Source: CBFHND01 sp965657085
Lineage (GTDB): Bacteria; Pseudomonadota; Alphaproteobacteria; Rhodobacterales; Rhodobacteraceae
Reading direction: 5' to 3'
Assembly (NCBI GenBank): GCA_965657085.1
Contig: CBFHND010000007.1
Coordinates: 1-64,000 of the forward strand
DNA length: 64,000 bases
A program made the position numbers and the translations under genes. Each line of letters opens with the position of its first letter. Within the stretch, counting starts at the first letter, position 1. Under the pieces are notes generated by a model. It was not told where the DNA came from. It did not search any database and saw nothing but the letters and a program-made list of their open reading frames with translations. Below, piece after piece: positions 43,927 through 52,709 of the stretch.

Positions 43927-46092
43927 ATGACCGAGGTGCCCCGCCCCAGCTCCATGGCTTGTCCCGGCTGCGTCGCGGTACCCGGTGATCTGCCAAGCCC
44001 CGAGGCGGCGCCCGAAGACATCATGCTGGCGCTGCCGGACATTCATTGCATGAACTGCATCCGGGATGCCGAGACGGCCTTGAAGGCGCGCGGCGATGTC
44101 AGTGACGCGCGGGTGAACCTGACCTTGCGCCGGGCCTATGTAACGGCGGCACCGGGGGTCAGCGCCGATGCCTTGGTGGACACGTTGGGCGCGGCTGGGA
44201 TCGTGGCGCATGAGCTTGACCCCGGCGCACTCAGCGCAACGGAGACCGACAAGGCGGGGCGCGATCTGTTGATGCGTTTGGCTGTCGCAGGGTTTGCATC
44301 GATGAACGTGATGCTCTTGTCCGTGGCCGTGTGGTCGGGGGCGTCCGACGCCACCCGCGATCTGTTCCACTGGATTTCCGCGGCCATCGCCTTGCCTGCC
44401 ATCGCCTTTTGCGGGCAGCCTTTTTTCACCAATGCCTGGCGGGCGCTGAGCGCGCGGCGTTTGAACATGGATGTGCCGATTGCACTGGCAATCCTGCTGG
44501 CCCTTGGCACATCGGTGTATGAAACCGCGCACAGCGGTGAACACGCCTATTTCGATGCGGCACTGACGCTGTGCTTTTTCCTGTTGGCCGGGCGCTATCT
44601 TGATTTCCGCACCCGTGCGGCGGCGCGGTCGGCGGCGCAGGAGCTTACCGCCCTTGAGGTGCCGCGGGCGACTTTGCCCGACGGCAGTGCCGTGCCGGTG
44701 TCTGACCTGATCGTCGGAGACCTTGTGTTGATAAGGCCCGGTGGGCGTATGCCAGTGGATGGTGTCGTGACCGATGGCGCCACGGAACTGGATCGCAGTC
44801 TGCTGACCGGAGAAACGCTGCCTGTGGCTGTGGGGCCGGGTGCGCAAGTGCAGGCGGGTGAGATCAACCTGACCGGCCCCGTGACCGTGCGTGCCACGGC
44901 AACGGGGGCCGATACATCCTTGCACCGGTTGGCCGATCTGGTGGCCGTGGCGGAAGCGGGCCGGGCCAACTATACCTCTCTGGCGGACAAGGCCGCTGCG
45001 CTTTATGCGCCGGGCGTTCACATCTTGGCCGCCTTGTCCTTTGTCGGTTGGCTGTTCTGGGCCGGGGACATGCGCGTGGCGCTGAACATCGCGGCGGCGG
45101 TGCTGATCATCACCTGTCCCTGTGCCTTGGGTCTGGCCGTGCCTGCGGTGACAACCGCGGCCTCCGGTCGGCTGTTCCGCGCAGGTCTGTTGATCAAGAA
45201 TGGAACCGCGCTCGAGCGTTTGGCCGAGGTGGACACGGTTGTCTTTGACAAGACCGGCACCCTGACAGCAGGCGCGCCACGGGTGCAGAATTGGGATGCA
45301 TTGCCGGCGCCCGCCAAGGCTGTGGCTCAGGCGCTGGCCGCCGGATCATCGCACCCTCTGGCGCAGGCGATCGCAGCACAGGAAGGCCATGCGGCACCGG
45401 TGCGCGACATTTCCGAAGTGCCGGGATTGGGCACCCAAGGCATGCTTGACGGACAGCCGGTGCGGTTGGGCCGTGCGGGTTGGGCCGGGCCGGATGGCAA
45501 TGCCGAAGGGCTTGCCACGTGGGTGCAAACGCCCGATGGAGCGCAGCATGTGGTGCGCTTTGCCGATGCGCTGCGGCCCGGGGCGGCAAGCTTGGTGACC
45601 GCGCTGAAGGATCGCGGGATCGCTGTGCACCTGATGTCGGGGGATGCCAGCGGCGCAGTCGCGGAAGTTGCACAGGCTGTGGGGATAGAGGATGCCCAGG
45701 CCGCCATGCGCCCGGAAGACAAATGCGCCGCCATCAGCGGATTGAAGGCACAGGGCCGCAAGGTCCTGATGATCGGCGACGGGTTGAACGACACCGCGGC
45801 ATTGGCCAGCGCGCATGTGTCCATCTCGCCCGCATCCGCATTGGATGCCGCGCGCACCGCGTCGGACATCGTGCTTCTGGGGGCTGACCTTGGCCCGATT
45901 GCCGATGCGTTGGAGGTCGCACGTCAGGCGACACGCCGGATTTCGGAGAACTTCCGCATCGCCACCATCTACAACATTATCGCGGTACCCTTGGCGGTGG
46001 TCGGGCTGGCGACGCCACTGATTGCGGCGCTGGCGATGTCATCGTCGTCTATCACCGTGTCCCTGAACGCATTGAGGATTCGCCGCACATGA
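43927..46092 (+). CDS. ccoI: CcoI/FixI copper-exporting P-type ATPase
   Basis: 721 residues. It pumps Cu(+) needed for cbb3 metallation. Two N-terminal metal motifs are visible: CPGC at 12-15 and CMNC at 41-44 in the heavy-metal-associated domain. The TM metal-site motif CPC is at 397-399, the phosphorylated aspartate is Asp441 in DKTGTLT, and the hinge GDGLND is at 617-622. LLTGETLP marks the actuator. About eight membrane helices. Its stop overlaps ccoS by 4 bp. Confidence 0.96.
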   Translation: MTEVPRPSSMACPGCVAVPGDLPSPEAAPEDIMLALPDIHCMNCIRDAETALKARGDVSDARVNLTLRRAYVTAAPGVSADALVDTLGAAGIVAHELDPGALSATETDKAGRDLLMRLAVAGFASMNVMLLSVAVWSGASDATRDLFHWISAAIALPAIAFCGQPFFTNAWRALSARRLNMDVPIALAILLALGTSVYETAHSGEHAYFDAALTLCFFLLAGRYLDFRTRAAARSAAQELTALEVPRATLPDGSAVPVSDLIVGDLVLIRPGGRMPVDGVVTDGATELDRSLLTGETLPVAVGPGAQVQAGEINLTGPVTVRATATGADTSLHRLADLVAVAEAGRANYTSLADKAAALYAPGVHILAALSFVGWLFWAGDMRVALNIAAAVLIITCPCALGLAVPAVTTAASGRLFRAGLLIKNGTALERLAEVDTVVFDKTGTLTAGAPRVQNWDALPAPAKAVAQALAAGSSHPLAQAIAAQEGHAAPVRDISEVPGLGTQGMLDGQPVRLGRAGWAGPDGNAEGLATWVQTPDGAQHVVRFADALRPGAASLVTALKDRGIAVHLMSGDASGAVAEVAQAVGIEDAQAAMRPEDKCAAISGLKAQGRKVLMIGDGLNDTAALASAHVSISPASALDAARTASDIVLLGADLGPIADALEVARQATRRISENFRIATIYNIIAVPLAVVGLATPLIAALAMSSSSITVSLNALRIRRT

Positions 46093-46247
46093 CCATATTG
46101 GCCTACCTCATCCCGATTTCACTGTTTCTCGGCGCTCTGGGGCTGATCGGGTTTCTCTATACGCTGCGCAGCCGCCAGTATGATGACCCCGAAGGCGACA
46201 GCCGACGTATTCTCGATGACAGTTACGACGATCACCCTAAACCCTGA
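46089..46247 (+). CDS. ccoS: CcoS, small cbb3 assembly protein
   Basis: 52 residues, too short for most gene callers: MTILAYLIPISLFLGALGLI, one membrane helix, then a short tail containing YDDPEGDSRRIL, the CcoS signature. It is required to insert haem and copper into CcoN in relatives. The ATG overlaps the ccoI stop (ATGA), completing the ccoGHIS operon. Confidence 0.92.
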   Translation: MTILAYLIPISLFLGALGLIGFLYTLRSRQYDDPEGDSRRILDDSYDDHPKP

Positions 46248-46272
46248 CCGAAGGCGCATGGCGGGGTGAACC

Positions 46273-46303
46273 CCACCTTACGGTGTGCGGTTCTGTAAGG
46301 TGG
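46273..46303. terminator. Hairpin after ccoS, between convergent genes
   Basis: CCACCTTAC (46273-46281) pairs perfectly with GTAAGGTGG (46295-46303), loop 13 nt. No T-run follows, so only a weak candidate for either strand. Confidence 0.45.
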
Positions 46304-46324
46304 TGCTTTGCGCCGCCATCCCTG

Positions 46325-47788
46325 TCAGGACGGGCCTACCATAAAGCATGTGATATTGCGCGCTTGCAGGCGACGACAGGCCAGATCAGCGGTTTCACGG
46401 GTCATGCCCATGAATGTCGCATCATAGCCTTGCTTGCGGTGCACCACCTTGCGCAAGGTGCCATCCAGCGTCGACATTTCTGCCAACGCGGTCTTGAGCA
46501 AGACTTTCTCGGCCTTGTACCGACTTGGATAGCGCCCGACATTCACACCCCAATGACGCCCGCCCGACGTGGAAAGCCGCGTGACGACTTCGACCTCTGG
46601 TTCCTGGGTGGCCTTGGCCAGCACCAGATCGTTGGGCCGCGCAGCAGGGCGCACAGAGACGACCTTTGCAACTTTAGGCGCTTCGGCTTCGGGGGCCACT
46701 GTTGGTTCCGCAGTTTTCTGTGCTTCGACAAGGGCGGTTTTGATATCCGAGGGCAGAACGGTCTGATCCACCTGGGGTGTGGCTGCGATCAGCACAGGCT
46801 GGGCCACCGTGCCGGGCCGCGCAATCGGGCGCAGGCTTTTCGTGACCGCACCGCTGACGCGAATGGTCTTGCCTGCGGCACCGGGCTTGGGCTTGCCGTT
46901 GCTGGCCACGATTTCCGGCTGCGGCACATAGGCGGGCCGTGTAGGTTTGCGCACTTTCGCCCGGCTGGGCGCGCGACGGAACCCAAGGTCCAGAAGCTCG
47001 GCCACCTTGGCATTGCGCGACGCTGTGGATTTGCCGCCGAACACCGTGGCGATCACACGTTCATTGCCACGCTCGGCCGACGCGACAAGGTTGAAGCCCG
47101 CAGCGCGGGTATAGCCTGTCTTGATCCCGTCCGCGCCGCGGTACGAGCTGAGCATGCGACGGTTGGTGTTGCTGACCGTCTTGATGCCAGCGTTTGTCGA
47201 TTGGCGCGAAAACAGATTGTAGTATTCGGGATAGTCATACAGAAGGTGCCGCCCCAACGTGGACATGTCGCGCGCCGTGCTCTGATGACCCGTTTCGGTC
47301 AGGCCATGTGCGTTTTTGAACGTGGTTCGGGTCATGCCAAGCGCCTTGGCTGTGCGGTTCATGCGGCGCGCAAAGGCCGCCTCGGAGCCCGAGATCGCCT
47401 CGCCGATGGCTGTGGCCGCGTCGTTTGCGGATTTCACCGCTGCCGCGCGCACCAGATACCGCAGCTTGATCTTCTGACCCGACCGCAGGCCGAGTTTGGA
47501 GGGTGGCTCGGCGGCGGCGTTCTTGGAGATGCGGACCATGGTGTCCATGCTGATCTCGCCGCGTTTGACGGCCTCGAAGGTGATGTAGAGGGTCATCATC
47601 TTGGTCAGGGAGGCCGGATGCAGGCGGGTGTCGGCATTGCGGGAATGCAGAACTTCACCCGTGCGCGCATCCATGACAAAGGCGGCATAGGGTGCCGCCA
47701 TTGCGCTGAGTGGCAAAACCACCAGCATCCAGAGTGCCGCAAATAGAAATAGCCCGTATCGGGCCGGCTGTACGCGCCGAACCTTCAC
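46325..47788 (-). CDS. D-alanyl-D-alanine carboxypeptidase (penicillin-binding) with SPOR domain
   Basis: 487 residues. An N-terminal signal peptide (about residues 1-31) leads to a PBP5-type domain. Active-site motifs are SLTK at 60-63, SAN at 120-122 and KTG at 223-225. A Pro/Ala-rich linker (about 290-400) connects to a C-terminal SPOR domain (about 405-487, beginning HWGVNVGRYPSRYKAEKVLL), which binds denuded septal peptidoglycan. The fusion targets the enzyme to the division site. The start is GTG at 47788 with AGGTTCC upstream. A perfect palindrome lies about 95 bp upstream. Confidence 0.93.
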   Translation of the reverse strand: MKVRRVQPARYGLFLFAALWMLVVLPLSAMAAPYAAFVMDARTGEVLHSRNADTRLHPASLTKMMTLYITFEAVKRGEISMDTMVRISKNAAAEPPSKLGLRSGQKIKLRYLVRAAAVKSANDAATAIGEAISGSEAAFARRMNRTAKALGMTRTTFKNAHGLTETGHQSTARDMSTLGRHLLYDYPEYYNLFSRQSTNAGIKTVSNTNRRMLSSYRGADGIKTGYTRAAGFNLVASAERGNERVIATVFGGKSTASRNAKVAELLDLGFRRAPSRAKVRKPTRPAYVPQPEIVASNGKPKPGAAGKTIRVSGAVTKSLRPIARPGTVAQPVLIAATPQVDQTVLPSDIKTALVEAQKTAEPTVAPEAEAPKVAKVVSVRPAARPNDLVLAKATQEPEVEVVTRLSTSGGRHWGVNVGRYPSRYKAEKVLLKTALAEMSTLDGTLRKVVHRKQGYDATFMGMTRETADLACRRLQARNITCFMVGPS

Positions 47789-47882
47789 TTGGAACCTGCC
47801 TTTTCTGCCTCATGATCCCCGATTTTTCGGGTGACCTTTTTTGTTGGCGTTACGCTAGCACAGGTTCGATTTTCGATAAACC

Positions 47883-47895
47883 CTTTGATTCAAAG
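47883..47895. repeat. 13-bp palindrome upstream of the carboxypeptidase gene
   Basis: CTTTGATTCAAAG is a perfect palindrome around a central T, 95 bp before the carboxypeptidase start codon. It could be an operator; no regulator is indicated. Confidence 0.4.
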
Positions 47896-47998
47896 TAATT
47901 AACCAAAAATCATGCGGCGGTTTTGCAACATCTTGCGATTGGCCGATCTACCACCCCCAGACCGGCCATTGTGGCAGGAATGTGGCAAGCTCTTGGGG

Positions 47999-48325
47999 CT
48001 AGGGCGTATAGGCGTGTGTGACATAGTTTTGCGGTGAGAATTCGACCATCAGGGAAAAGGCGCATGGCTCCATGATATGTGCTTTCACGGCCTGTTCCAG
48101 TTCGGCCAACATGGCCGTGGTCCAGTCGTTGTCGCGGTGCGCCTTGGGCAGCATGGACACGTGGATCAGGATGTGGGTGTGGTGGAAAACATCGGTCGGA
48201 TAAGCGCGCCCCTTGCAGGCACCGGCACCCGGATCGCGGGCGGCGATGGTGGCCTCGATGGTCTTCAGCAAGGCTCGGGCATCGATGTGCAGGTCGGAGG
48301 AATGCTTGATTTCAGCATGAGGCAT
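47999..48325 (-). CDS. 5-carboxymethyl-2-hydroxymuconate isomerase-like protein
   Basis: 108 residues. The N-terminus MPHAEIKHSSDLHIDARALL resembles the CHMI (HpaF) family, with the catalytic Pro2. The THILIHVSMLPKAHRDND segment is in the family region. CHMI acts in homoprotocatechuate breakdown, but no hpa genes are nearby, so the assignment is to the tautomerase-like fold only. Its ATG overlaps the stop of the HAD gene by one base (TGATG), making a two-gene operon. Confidence 0.8.
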   Translation of the reverse strand: MPHAEIKHSSDLHIDARALLKTIEATIAARDPGAGACKGRAYPTDVFHHTHILIHVSMLPKAHRDNDWTTAMLAELEQAVKAHIMEPCAFSLMVEFSPQNYVTHAYTP

Positions 48326-49023
48326 CAGGGGATTTCCTTTAATAGATCAGGCAGGGCGCCAAGGTCTGTGATTTCGGCAAAGCGGGGATGACCGTGGGGT
48401 GCGGGCGCGTGTTCCAGATCCCATTCCAGATCGTGGGGGACAAAGATGCCCCATCCACCGGCGTCGATCATCGGGCGCACGTCAGACCGCATGGAATTGC
48501 CGACCATCATTCCACGCGCAGCACCTTCACGTGGATCGAAGATGCGGGCATAGGTGGCCGTGTCCTTGGCCGAGACGATGTGCACAGCGTCGAACATGTC
48601 ACCCAGACCCGATTGCGCCAGCTTGCGTTCCTGATCCAGCAAATCACCCTTGGTGATCAAAAGGACTGCCCCATGATCGCGGGCCGCCGCCACCGTATCA
48701 CGCGCGTGGGGCAACAAGTCGATGGGGTGGCGCAGCATGTCCTGACCTGCGGCGATCAGATCGGCGATGACCGATCCGGGCACCTTGTTTTCGGTGACAT
48801 CCAGCGCGACCTCGATCATCGACAGGACAAACCCCTTGATGCCGAACCCGTAGTGCCCGATGTTCTGACGCTCGGCCGCGATCAGTCTTTCCATCAGGTG
48901 GTCGGGCGCGGTGTAGGGGGACAGCAGATCGGCAAAGCGCTCTTGTGTCAGCTTGAAGAACCGCTCGTTGTGCCACAGCGTATCGTCGGCATCGAAACCA
49001 ATGGTGGTCAGGCTTTGGGGCAT
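48325..49023 (-). CDS. HAD-superfamily hydrolase
   Basis: 232 residues. Motif I is IGFDADDTLWHNERFF with nucleophile and acid Asp. Motif II is LLITKGDLLDQ, motif III lysine occurs in FDAVHIVSAKD, and motif IV is MVGNSMRSDVRPMIDAGG. A cap domain is inserted after motif I. It is a phosphatase of unknown substrate. It is first in the operon with the CHMI-like gene and divergent from clpS (86-bp gap). Confidence 0.88.
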   Translation of the reverse strand: MPQSLTTIGFDADDTLWHNERFFKLTQERFADLLSPYTAPDHLMERLIAAERQNIGHYGFGIKGFVLSMIEVALDVTENKVPGSVIADLIAAGQDMLRHPIDLLPHARDTVAAARDHGAVLLITKGDLLDQERKLAQSGLGDMFDAVHIVSAKDTATYARIFDPREGAARGMMVGNSMRSDVRPMIDAGGWGIFVPHDLEWDLEHAPAPHGHPRFAEITDLGALPDLLKEIP

Positions 49024-49109
49024 GATATTGGCGCGCCTCTTTTCTCAAGCGGTTCTTACGTTATATAGAAGCGTTCAAGATCATGAACATGGATTCTCAT
49101 GGAGTGCGC

Positions 49110-49451
49110 ATGCAGCCTTTGGTGCATATGATGGCGGATAAGGAAGATGATGACGGCGACGTGTCGGTCATCACCGAAGTCAAGCCCAAGACCAAGCGGC
49201 CGCCTCTTTATAAGGTGTTGTTGTTGAACGATGATTACACCCCGATGGAATTCGTTGTGCATGTGCTTGAGCGGTTCTTTGGTCTGAACCATGCGCAGGC
49301 GTTCGAGATCATGTTGACCGTGCACAAGAAGGGGCTGGCGGTCGTGGGCGTCTTCAGCCACGAAATTGCCGAGACCAAAGTGGCGCAGGTGATGGACTTT
49401 GCCCGGCGGCATCAACATCCGCTGCAATGCACCATGGAAAAAGAAGACTGA
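49110..49451 (+). CDS. clpS: ClpS adaptor for ClpAP protease
   Basis: 113 residues. It delivers N-degron substrates to ClpA. The core has YKVLLLNDDYTPMEFVVHVL and the hydrophobic pocket residues, then the EIMLTVHKKGLAVVGVFSHE segment. The start at 49110 follows GGAGTG at 5 bases; an upstream in-frame ATG at 49083 has no such site. It is followed 4 bp later by an rRNA methyltransferase-like gene. Confidence 0.95.
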   Translation: MQPLVHMMADKEDDDGDVSVITEVKPKTKRPPLYKVLLLNDDYTPMEFVVHVLERFFGLNHAQAFEIMLTVHKKGLAVVGVFSHEIAETKVAQVMDFARRHQHPLQCTMEKED

Positions 49452-49455
49452 GCAC

Positions 49456-50424
49456 ATGATTGGCGCAAGGTTGCCGCTTGCGGCAGAGGCAGGATGGCCT
49501 GTGCCAGATGAAGGGCGCGTGGTGGTTTTCAACCCTGCGGTCGGGGCGGACCTGTCTTCTTTGACCGCACCGCATATCATTTCACCGATGAAGCAAGTGC
49601 ATGCGGCTTTTGCCGGATCGAACTGCGCGGTTGCGCCGGAGGGGCGTTACAGTGCGGCGGTTGTCTGTGTGCCGCGCGCCAAGGTCGAAGCGCGTGCTTT
49701 GATCGCCGCGGCGTGCGCAGTAACGGATGGCGCCATTCTGATCGACGGGCAAAAAACCGACGGGATCGACAGCCTTTTGAAGGAATTGCGTAAACGCGGG
49801 CCAGTGTCGGCGGCGATTTCCAAGGCCCATGGGAAATGCTTCTGGATCGAAGCGAGCGATGCCTATGCCGATTGGGCCGTGGGTCCTGCGTTGACGCCGG
49901 GGGGCTTCTGGACCGCTCCGGGCGTGTTTTCTGCGGATGGGATCGATCCGGCGTCGGAAATGCTGGCGGCGGCCCTGCCCGAGAAGTTGGGCCGACAGGT
50001 TGCGGATCTGGGCGCGGGCTGGGGATTTCTGAGCGCGCATGTGCTGACCCGCGACACGGTCGAGGCCGTGCATCTTGTCGAGGCGCATCACATGGCGCTG
50101 GAATGTGCCAAACGCAATGTGACGGACCCACGCGCGCAGTACCATTGGGCGGATGCCACCACATGGCAGCCCCCCGGCAAGATGGATGCGGTTGTGATGA
50201 ACCCGCCGTTTCACACAGCACGGGCCGCAGATCCCGCGTTGGGACAGGCGTTTGTTGCTGCGGCTGCGCGCATACTGTCGCCGGGTGGTACGCTTTGGAT
50301 GGTGGCAAACAGGCATTTGCCCTATGAAGGGGTGCTGGAGGCGCATTTCGCCAAGAACACAGATCTGGGCGGCGATGCGCGGTTCAAACTGACACAGGCG
50401 GCGCGGCCGCGCCGGGTGAGATAG
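49456..50424 (+). CDS. RsmC/RlmG-like rRNA (guanine-N2)-methyltransferase
   Basis: 322 residues. The N-terminal half is a degenerate methyltransferase-like MTS_N domain; the C-terminal half has the SAM motif VADLGAGWGFLSAHVL (about residues 182-197), the acidic VHLVEAHHMALE and the catalytic NPPFH at about 252-256. The motif NPPFH is typical of m2G methyltransferases acting on ribosomal RNA. Starts 4 bp after clpS; SDR follows 11 bp later. Which rRNA base it acts on cannot be told. Confidence 0.87.
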   Translation: MIGARLPLAAEAGWPVPDEGRVVVFNPAVGADLSSLTAPHIISPMKQVHAAFAGSNCAVAPEGRYSAAVVCVPRAKVEARALIAAACAVTDGAILIDGQKTDGIDSLLKELRKRGPVSAAISKAHGKCFWIEASDAYADWAVGPALTPGGFWTAPGVFSADGIDPASEMLAAALPEKLGRQVADLGAGWGFLSAHVLTRDTVEAVHLVEAHHMALECAKRNVTDPRAQYHWADATTWQPPGKMDAVVMNPPFHTARAADPALGQAFVAAAARILSPGGTLWMVANRHLPYEGVLEAHFAKNTDLGGDARFKLTQAARPRRVR

Positions 50425-50435
50425 GAACGCAAATC

Positions 50436-51239
50436 ATGTCATTTTCGATCAGCGGCAAGACGGCCATTGTGACCGGAGCAGCCAATGGCATCGGCTTGGC
50501 CATCGCGCGCCAGTTCGCGGACAAAGGCGCCAACGTGATGTGCGCCGACATGGATGAAAAACGGCTGGCCGAAGAGCTGGGCGAGCAGGTGGACGAAGGC
50601 AATGTACGCTACTTTGCGGGTGATTTGCGGCAGCGGCTGACGATCGCGAACCTTGTGTCGGCAAGCATCGACGCGTTCGACAGCGTGGATATTCTGGTCA
50701 ACGCGTCGCGGCAGGTGATGGAAACCGATGCGCTGGACGTTGAGGACACGACCGTCGAAGTGCTGCTGGAACAGAACCTGATGACGGCCCTGCGGCTGAG
50801 CCAGCAAGTGGCACGGCGGATGATCAAGCAGGCGGAAGGCCGTGAAGAGAATGGGCCGGTCGGGTCCATCATCAACCTGAGTTCCATCGCCGCGCGCCAC
50901 ACGCGGCCCGAGCTTCTTGGCTATTCGATCGCGTCCGCCGCGTTGGAGCAGATGACACGCTCGATGGCGCTGGCGCTGGCTGGGGATCGGATCCGGGTCA
51001 ATGCCGTGGCGTTCGGGTCGGTGATGTCGGCGTCGTTGAAGGCGTCGATCATGGATCACCGGGAATGGCGGGAAGATATCGAAACGCACACCCCTCTGGA
51101 ACGGATCGCCAGCCCAGGCGAACTTGTCGATGCGGTGCAGTTTCTGGCGTCCGAAGGGGCGGGGTTCATCACCGGCGAAACCATTGTTGTGGACGGTGGC
51201 CGCAGCCTTTTGGACCCTGTGCGCGCGCCCGCACATTGA
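50436..51239 (+). CDS. SDR-fold protein lacking the catalytic lysine
   Basis: 267 residues. The NAD(P)-binding loop TGAANGIGLAIARQ and the C-terminal GFITGETIVVDGGRS are typical classical SDR. The catalytic serine region SSIAARHTRPELLGYSIASA is present, but the tyrosine is followed by S-I-A-S instead of the YxxxK lysine. That suggests a changed reaction or a non-catalytic role. DNA-strand context: starts 11 bp after the methyltransferase; ends 42 bp before the hemF palindrome. Otherwise the length is normal. Confidence 0.88.
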   Translation: MSFSISGKTAIVTGAANGIGLAIARQFADKGANVMCADMDEKRLAEELGEQVDEGNVRYFAGDLRQRLTIANLVSASIDAFDSVDILVNASRQVMETDALDVEDTTVEVLLEQNLMTALRLSQQVARRMIKQAEGREENGPVGSIINLSSIAARHTRPELLGYSIASAALEQMTRSMALALAGDRIRVNAVAFGSVMSASLKASIMDHREWREDIETHTPLERIASPGELVDAVQFLASEGAGFITGETIVVDGGRSLLDPVRAPAH

Positions 51240-51281
51240 CGCAAAGGGGCGTTTGCGCCCGCCGCGCTTTGCGCTATCAAT

Positions 51282-51301
51282 GTGTCAACCAAACAGGACA
51301 C
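51282..51301. promoter_or_regulatory. TGT-N12-ACA palindrome in the hemF leader
   Basis: GTGTCAACCAAACAGGACAC; arms extend to ATGTGTC (51280-51286) and GACACAT (51297-51303). It lies just before the hemF start and overlaps its ribosome-binding site. It matches the hemC-hemE palindrome at about 15 of 20 positions and fits the PpsR/CrtJ consensus TGT-N12-ACA. Confidence 0.6.
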
Positions 51302-51308
51302 ATCTGAC

Positions 51309-52202
51309 ATGACCGAACAATTCGATACGCAAAAGACGCGCGCCAGTGCCTGGTTCCGTGAACTGCGTGATCAGATCGTTGCCGCCTTTGAGGGGCTGGA
51401 GCAAAGCCATGACACTGGCCCCATGTCCGATGCCGCGCCCGGTGCTTTCGAGGTGAGCGAAACCAAGCGCACTTCAGACGATGGCAGCGACGCGGGCGGC
51501 GGATTGATGAGCGTGATGCGCGGCGGCCGTGTGTTCGAGAAGGTCGGGGTCAACATCTCGACCGTCTATGGCACGCTGGGCGAACGGGCGCAGATGGCCA
51601 TGGCCGCACGCAAGGGCATTCCGGGTATGAAAGACGACCCGCGGTTCTGGGCGTCGGGGATTTCGCTGGTGGCGCATATGCAGAACCCGCATGCCCCGGC
51701 GGTGCACATGAACACGCGCATGTTCTGGACGCCACACGCGTGGTGGTTCGGCGGCGGGTCCGACCTGAACCCTTGTATCGAATATGCCGAGGACACGGCG
51801 CATTTTCATGATCAGCAGCGCGCGCATCTGGACCCGCACGGCACGGACTTGTATCCGCGCCTCAAGGCGTGGGCGGACGAATATTTCTATATTCCCCACC
51901 GCCACCGGGCACGTGGTGTGGGCGGCATTTTCATGGATGACCATTGCACCGGCGACTGGGAGGCGGATTTTGCCCTGACCCAGGACATCGGGCGCGCTTT
52001 CCTGCCGGCCTATGTACCGCTGGTCGAAAAGCGTCGGGTGCAGTCATGGGATGATGCCGACAAGGACGCGCAACTGGTGCACCGAGGGCTCTATGCCGAA
52101 TACAACCTTGTCTATGATCGGGGCACGAAGTTTGGCCTTGAAACCGGGCACGATGCAAACGCGGTGTTGATGAGTTTGCCACCGCTGGCCAAGTGGGTCT
52201 GA
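51309..52202 (+). CDS. hemF: Oxygen-dependent coproporphyrinogen III oxidase
   Basis: 297 residues. It uses O2 to convert coproporphyrinogen III to protoporphyrinogen IX in the cytosol. Motifs include GGGLMSVMRGGRVFEKVGVN, RMFWTPHAWWFGGGSDLNP and GTKFGLETGHDANAVLMSLP. The start ATG 51309 was chosen over a GTG at 51282, which lies inside the palindrome. HemN at 32-33 kb supplies the same step without oxygen. A palindrome over the leader suggests repression. Confidence 0.96.
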   Translation: MTEQFDTQKTRASAWFRELRDQIVAAFEGLEQSHDTGPMSDAAPGAFEVSETKRTSDDGSDAGGGLMSVMRGGRVFEKVGVNISTVYGTLGERAQMAMAARKGIPGMKDDPRFWASGISLVAHMQNPHAPAVHMNTRMFWTPHAWWFGGGSDLNPCIEYAEDTAHFHDQQRAHLDPHGTDLYPRLKAWADEYFYIPHRHRARGVGGIFMDDHCTGDWEADFALTQDIGRAFLPAYVPLVEKRRVQSWDDADKDAQLVHRGLYAEYNLVYDRGTKFGLETGHDANAVLMSLPPLAKWV

Positions 52203-52218
52203 AGCGGAGGGCAGTCTG

Positions 52219-52236
52219 TTTCACCTGTCGGTGAAA
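52219..52236. terminator. Hairpin between hemF and the acetyltransferase gene
   Basis: Perfect 7-bp stem TTTCACC/GGTGAAA with a TGTC loop between two convergent genes. There is no following T-run longer than three, so it is a modest candidate. Confidence 0.5.
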
Positions 52237-52256
52237 GGCACCCGCCCACCGCCCCG

Positions 52257-52709
52257 TCATGCGCGTCTGGGTGGCACACGGCGCAACTGCATCCCGAACT
52301 TCTGATCCGCGTTGAAACCAAGGGATTCGTAAAACCCTAGCGCACCTGTGTCCTGCCCGGTCAAAAGCATGATCTTGTAGGCGTCAGCCTGCCATGCGGC
52401 ATCGATGGCCGCTTGCATCGTGGCACGCGCGTATCCTTTGTTTCGATGATCTGGCGACGTCACGACGTTTTCGATCAGCGCATAGGGACGTCCGCCGCGA
52501 GTCAAGTTAGGCAGCACGTGCAGGGTGACAACGCATGTCAGCCTCTGTGCATCGAAGCTGCCAAAGATCGTGGTGCCGGGATGTGTGATGATCGCATCAA
52601 AGGCCGCGATATCGCCAAGGGGCGTACCATCGCTGAGCAACTCCAAGAGGGGCGCTGCGGCGGCATGGTCATCGCGCGTCAGGGCGCGGGTGGTCACGTG
52701 GTGCGCCAT
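52257..52709 (-). CDS. GNAT-family N-acetyltransferase
   Basis: 150 residues. The acetyl-CoA loop is HRNKGYARATMQAAI (Q/RxxGxG/A motif A), preceded by the strand YALIENVVTSPD. The C-terminal FYESLGF motif is typical of GNAT proteins. The 5' end overlaps the upstream desaturase 3' end by 16 bp, so the two are co-transcribed. Substrate unknown. Confidence 0.88.
   Translation of the reverse strand: MAHHVTTRALTRDDHAAAAPLLELLSDGTPLGDIAAFDAIITHPGTTIFGSFDAQRLTCVVTLHVLPNLTRGGRPYALIENVVTSPDHRNKGYARATMQAAIDAAWQADAYKIMLLTGQDTGALGFYESLGFNADQKFGMQLRRVPPRRA

Noticed and set aside
43648..45021. 457-codon minus-strand frame opposite ccoH/ccoI
   Set aside because: The plus strand encodes clear FixH and FixI motifs; the minus frame is a composition artefact.
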